From Nematostella vectensis (lineage: Eukaryota; Cnidaria; Anthozoa; Actiniaria; Edwardsiidae): a stretch of 64,000 bases of DNA. The stretch spans positions 16,182,085 to 16,246,084 of the forward strand of contig NC_064043.1 of assembly GCF_932526225.1 (NCBI RefSeq). The letters run 5' to 3'. The position numbers were made by a program, and so were the translations under genes. The notes below the pieces were generated by a model. It saw only the letters and a program-made list of their open reading frames with translations. It was not told where the DNA came from and did not search any database. Shown piece by piece: positions 61,272 to 64,000 of the stretch (positions are counted from its first letter, which is position 1; the number at the start of each line of letters is the position of its first letter).

Positions 61272-63635
61272 GTCAAGCAAGCCAAAAAAAGAAAATATTG
61301 CATGTAGTCGTGGGTGGGGGTCTCCTTAGTTTACATGGCTGTTGTCACGCATTACAACGCCCCAGCGAAAGAACGATCTATCCATCAAGTTTATCTCTTT
61401 GAGATCCTTTGTTTATATTGCCAGTTTGTTGGGAGAACGTGGCATCTCGTCAACTAGTGTACACACTGCATCTTGAGGACTAGTGGTTAATCAAAGTCAA
61501 GCACTTCAATTTCCCATACAGTCGCCAACAATTCTTGTGACTGTACCCCAGCAGGCAAGGTCACCCCAGGTGGTGTACTGTATATTGGGGAACAAAGGGA
61601 ATGGGTGGCCAATGAACCCTGTCGGTTGTTCATAGAGTATTTCTTGGGCTGGGAAGTTCTTACCCTTGGTAAGTAGCTTTTCCCCTATCATTAACACATA
61701 ATCTAAACATCCTATCTCAAAGATCCCAGGTACATTCGGAAAGCTAAAATCTTCAGGCTAAAAATAACAAACATAGGCTGAGCAAATACTCCAGTCCAAA
61801 CCCAGTGAGAAAAAAAAAAGAGAACAAATCACTCGTTTGATTGCTTTGTTCACTGCAGTACCAGACCAGACATAATTTACAGATGAAGATGAAGAATGAA
61901 GATGAAGAAATGATTTTTATCATTGTAACTTAATAGATTATTTTTTTTTTCTATTATAATTATCGATGAGAGATATGCTTTAAGAAGAAATAAAAGCTCC
62001 GCAAATATAAGTTTTGTATCAATAGGGCACCCTTTTAAGGCCTATTGTACAGGCTTGGCATCTTGACGCGCGATGCCACAAATATAATTGAGTTAACTAG
62101 TATGCAAGTAAACTTTTCCCCTTGTGTGATTAGCGATTTTCAGATGAAGAAACATTATAACTATAACATTAAAAAAGAAAGAATGATAACAGTAGCATCC
62201 TTCCAAGCAGTTAAGGCAGAGCAATTCACCATTCGCAGTTTTTCATTTTTTCATTTTTCGGCCCCTGAACCCTGTCGGTTGTTCATAGAGTATTTCTTGG
62301 GCTGGGAAGTTCTTACCCTTGGTAAGTAGCTTTTCCCCTATCATTAATACATAATCTAAACATCCTATCTCAAAGATCCCAGGTACCTTCGGAAAGCTAA
62401 AATCTTCAGGCTAAAAATAATAAACATAGGATGAGCAAATACTCCAGTCCAAACCGAGTGAGAAAAAAAAGAGAACAAATCAATCGTTTGATTGCTTTGT
62501 TCACTGCAGTACCAGACCAGACATAATTTACAGATGAAAATGAAGAATGAAGGTGAAGAAATGATTTTTATCATTGTAACTTAATAGATTATTTATTTTT
62601 TTCTATTATAATTATCGATGAGAGATATGCTTTAAGAAGAAATAAAAGCTCGGCAAATATAAGTTTTGTATCAATAGGGCACCCTTTTAAGGCCTATTGT
62701 ACAGGCTTGGCATCTTGACGCGCGATGCCACAAATATAATTGAGTTAACTAGTATGCAAGTAAACTTTTGCCCTTGTGTGATTAGCGATTTTCAGATGAA
62801 GAAACATTATAGCTATAAGATAAAAAAAGAAAGAATGATAACAACAGTAGCATCCTTCCAAGCAGTTAAGGCAGAGCAATTCACCATTCGCAGATTTTCA
62901 TTTTTTTTATATCTTCTCTCAATCAATTGATTGCTTTGTTCAGAGCAGAAAAAGACGAGACATAATTTACGAAGGATCACCCATTTATTCTCTTATCTGA
63001 TTCACAAGACACGAGAAGATCAGATGAAAAAAAGATTATATCACTATAAAACTAAAACAGAACGAATGATAACAACAGTAACATCTTCTTCGTGGCGTGT
63101 GCTACCTTATAGGAAACAGAGAAGTCCCAAGTATCTGAGAAACCATCTGCGATGTTAGTTGAAAATGAAGAACAAGGACAGAAACGAAGTTAAAGAAAAA
63201 CTTAAAAACATTTGAAAATCTTTTTGAATCTCAATTAGAAATATTTAAAGAATCAGACCGTGCGAACATAGGACCCAGTCCCACCCCTGAAACTGATTCT
63301 TCAACTCACTTGCTTCTTCGTGGCGTGTGCTACCTAATAGCAAACAGAGAAGTCCCAAGTATCTGAGACTGATTTCTCGACTCTCACTTGCCTCTTCGTG
63401 GCGTGTCCTACTTTATAGCAAACAGGGAAGTCCAAAATATCAAGCGGTACTAGACCGCTTGTTGACGTTTCTGGTCGGGACTGGATACTCCCCCGGTTAA
63501 GGCTAAGCAGGACAATCAGATTGTGATGCCGAAATTTTTTGACCCGAGGGACCACATGCCTGCAAACTCTTTTATGGCATCCAAGGCAGAGCACCAGATA
63601 ATACTAGATGGGTGGCCAGTCTTCAGCAATACCCA
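61272..63635 (+). repeat. Unit 28, class M
   Basis: 2364 bp, start type II, end type gamma. The junction is at 62259 and hairpins start at 62056 and 62708. The last segment has AACCGAGTGAG and GAAGGTGAAG like unit 22, with a private GATGAAAATGAAG in the purine tract. Confidence 0.95.
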
Positions 63636-64000
63636 GTCAAGCAAGCCAAAAAAAGAAAATATTGCATGTAGTCGTGGGTGGGGGTCTCCTTAGTTTACAT
63701 GGCTGTTGTCACGCATTACAACGCCCCAGCGAAAGAACGATCTATCCATCAAGTTTATCTCTTTGAGATCCTTTGTTTATATTGCCAGTTTGTTGGGAGA
63801 ACGTGGCATCTCGTCAACTAGTGTACACACTGCATCTTGAGGACTAGTGGTTAATCAAAGTCAAGCACTTCAATTTCCCATACAGTCGCCAACAATTCTT
63901 GTGACTGTACCCCAGCAGGCAAGGTCACCCCAGGTGGTGTACTGTATATTGGGGAACAAAGGGAATGGGTGGCCAATGAACCCTGTCGGTTGTTCATAGA
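63636..64000 (+). repeat. Unit 29, partial (cut by window end)
   Basis: First 365 bp of another unit, start type II. It stops inside the minus-strand open stretch, before any TATA-like module. It shows that the array continues beyond the window. Confidence 0.95.

Larger units (their letters stand above)
1..64000. repeat. Tandem satellite-like array filling the whole window
   Basis: Twenty-eight complete head-to-tail units and one partial unit, all in the same orientation, cover every base. Unit starts were set at the recurring GTCAAGCAAGCC. Distances between starts are 1708-1710, 2360-2365, 3012-3017 or 2180 bp. Neighbouring units differ by scattered substitutions and homopolymer length changes. 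Four start types are used below. Ia and Ib have an A-run followed directly by ATGGC; Ia reads CGCCACAG and Ib CGCCCCAG. II has AAAGAAAATATTGC. III has GAAAATATGGC with CCGTCACG. Four end types are also used: alpha (CTTGACTC, GCGCAC), beta (CTTGCCTC, GCGCAC, ACCAAATA), gamma (GCGAAC, ACAGGG, ACCAGATA) and delta (GCGCAC, ACAGAG, ACCAGATA). No array edge is visible at either end. Confidence 0.99.

Noticed and set aside
1-64000. CRISPR array or bacterial repeat region
   Set aside because: Repeats are hundreds to thousands of bases long without unique spacers, and no cas-like genes are present.
1-64000. Pure assembly artefact
   Set aside because: Copies differ by many consistent subfamily variants and private changes, which a collapsed or looped assembly would not create. 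Exact unit order may still be wrong in places.

Overview
The window is one uninterrupted tandem-repeat array. I see no single-copy DNA and no recognisable protein gene, rRNA, tRNA, CRISPR or intact mobile element. AT-rich sequence, eukaryotic-type TATA boxes, homopolymer tracts and multi-level satellite organisation point to a eukaryotic nuclear genome. The species cannot be named from the sequence. Nothing bacterial (operons, Shine-Dalgarno sites, long ORFs) is present.

Layout. Taking the recurring motif GTCAAGCAAGCC as unit start, there are 28 complete units plus a partial one at 63636-64000. Lengths fall in four classes. S (about 1709 bp) is the basic monomer. M (about 2363 bp) is S plus one extra 652-bp segment. 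L (about 3015 bp) is S plus two such segments. V (2180 bp) is S plus a different, 470-bp duplication. The order is S M M L M L M S S M S S M M V S L V S M M M M L V S L M, then the partial unit. Above this level, multi-unit blocks are duplicated: a 5374-bp block (about 7.0-17.8 kb), a 5779-bp block (about 15.9-26.9 kb), a 6905-bp block (about 29.2-43.0 kb, with a third copy at about 52.4-59.1 kb) and a 2365-bp block (41.9-46.6 kb).

Inside each unit, in order: an A-rich start; a GC-richer segment with an 83-codon open stretch on the minus strand, probably a decayed or chance coding fragment; variable A and T runs flanking a GATGAA-type purine tract; a TATA-like element followed by a 7-bp-stem hairpin; a second diverged copy of the A/T-rich block; three copies of a roughly 54-bp motif; and a 3' segment with an 8-bp-stem hairpin, a 5-bp-stem hairpin, an Sm-site-like AATTTTTTGA and 5S-rRNA-like box A and box C fragments. 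By layout there are 53 TATA-like/hairpin modules in the window. Only the six in V units carry an exact TATAAATA; the other 47 read TATCAATA.

The most interesting possibilities are that V units are the ancestral or still transcribed form of a family whose other members have decayed promoters, and that the 3' segment is a small structured RNA (Sm-class and/or 5S-related). Both are inference. The repeat architecture itself is read directly from the sequence.
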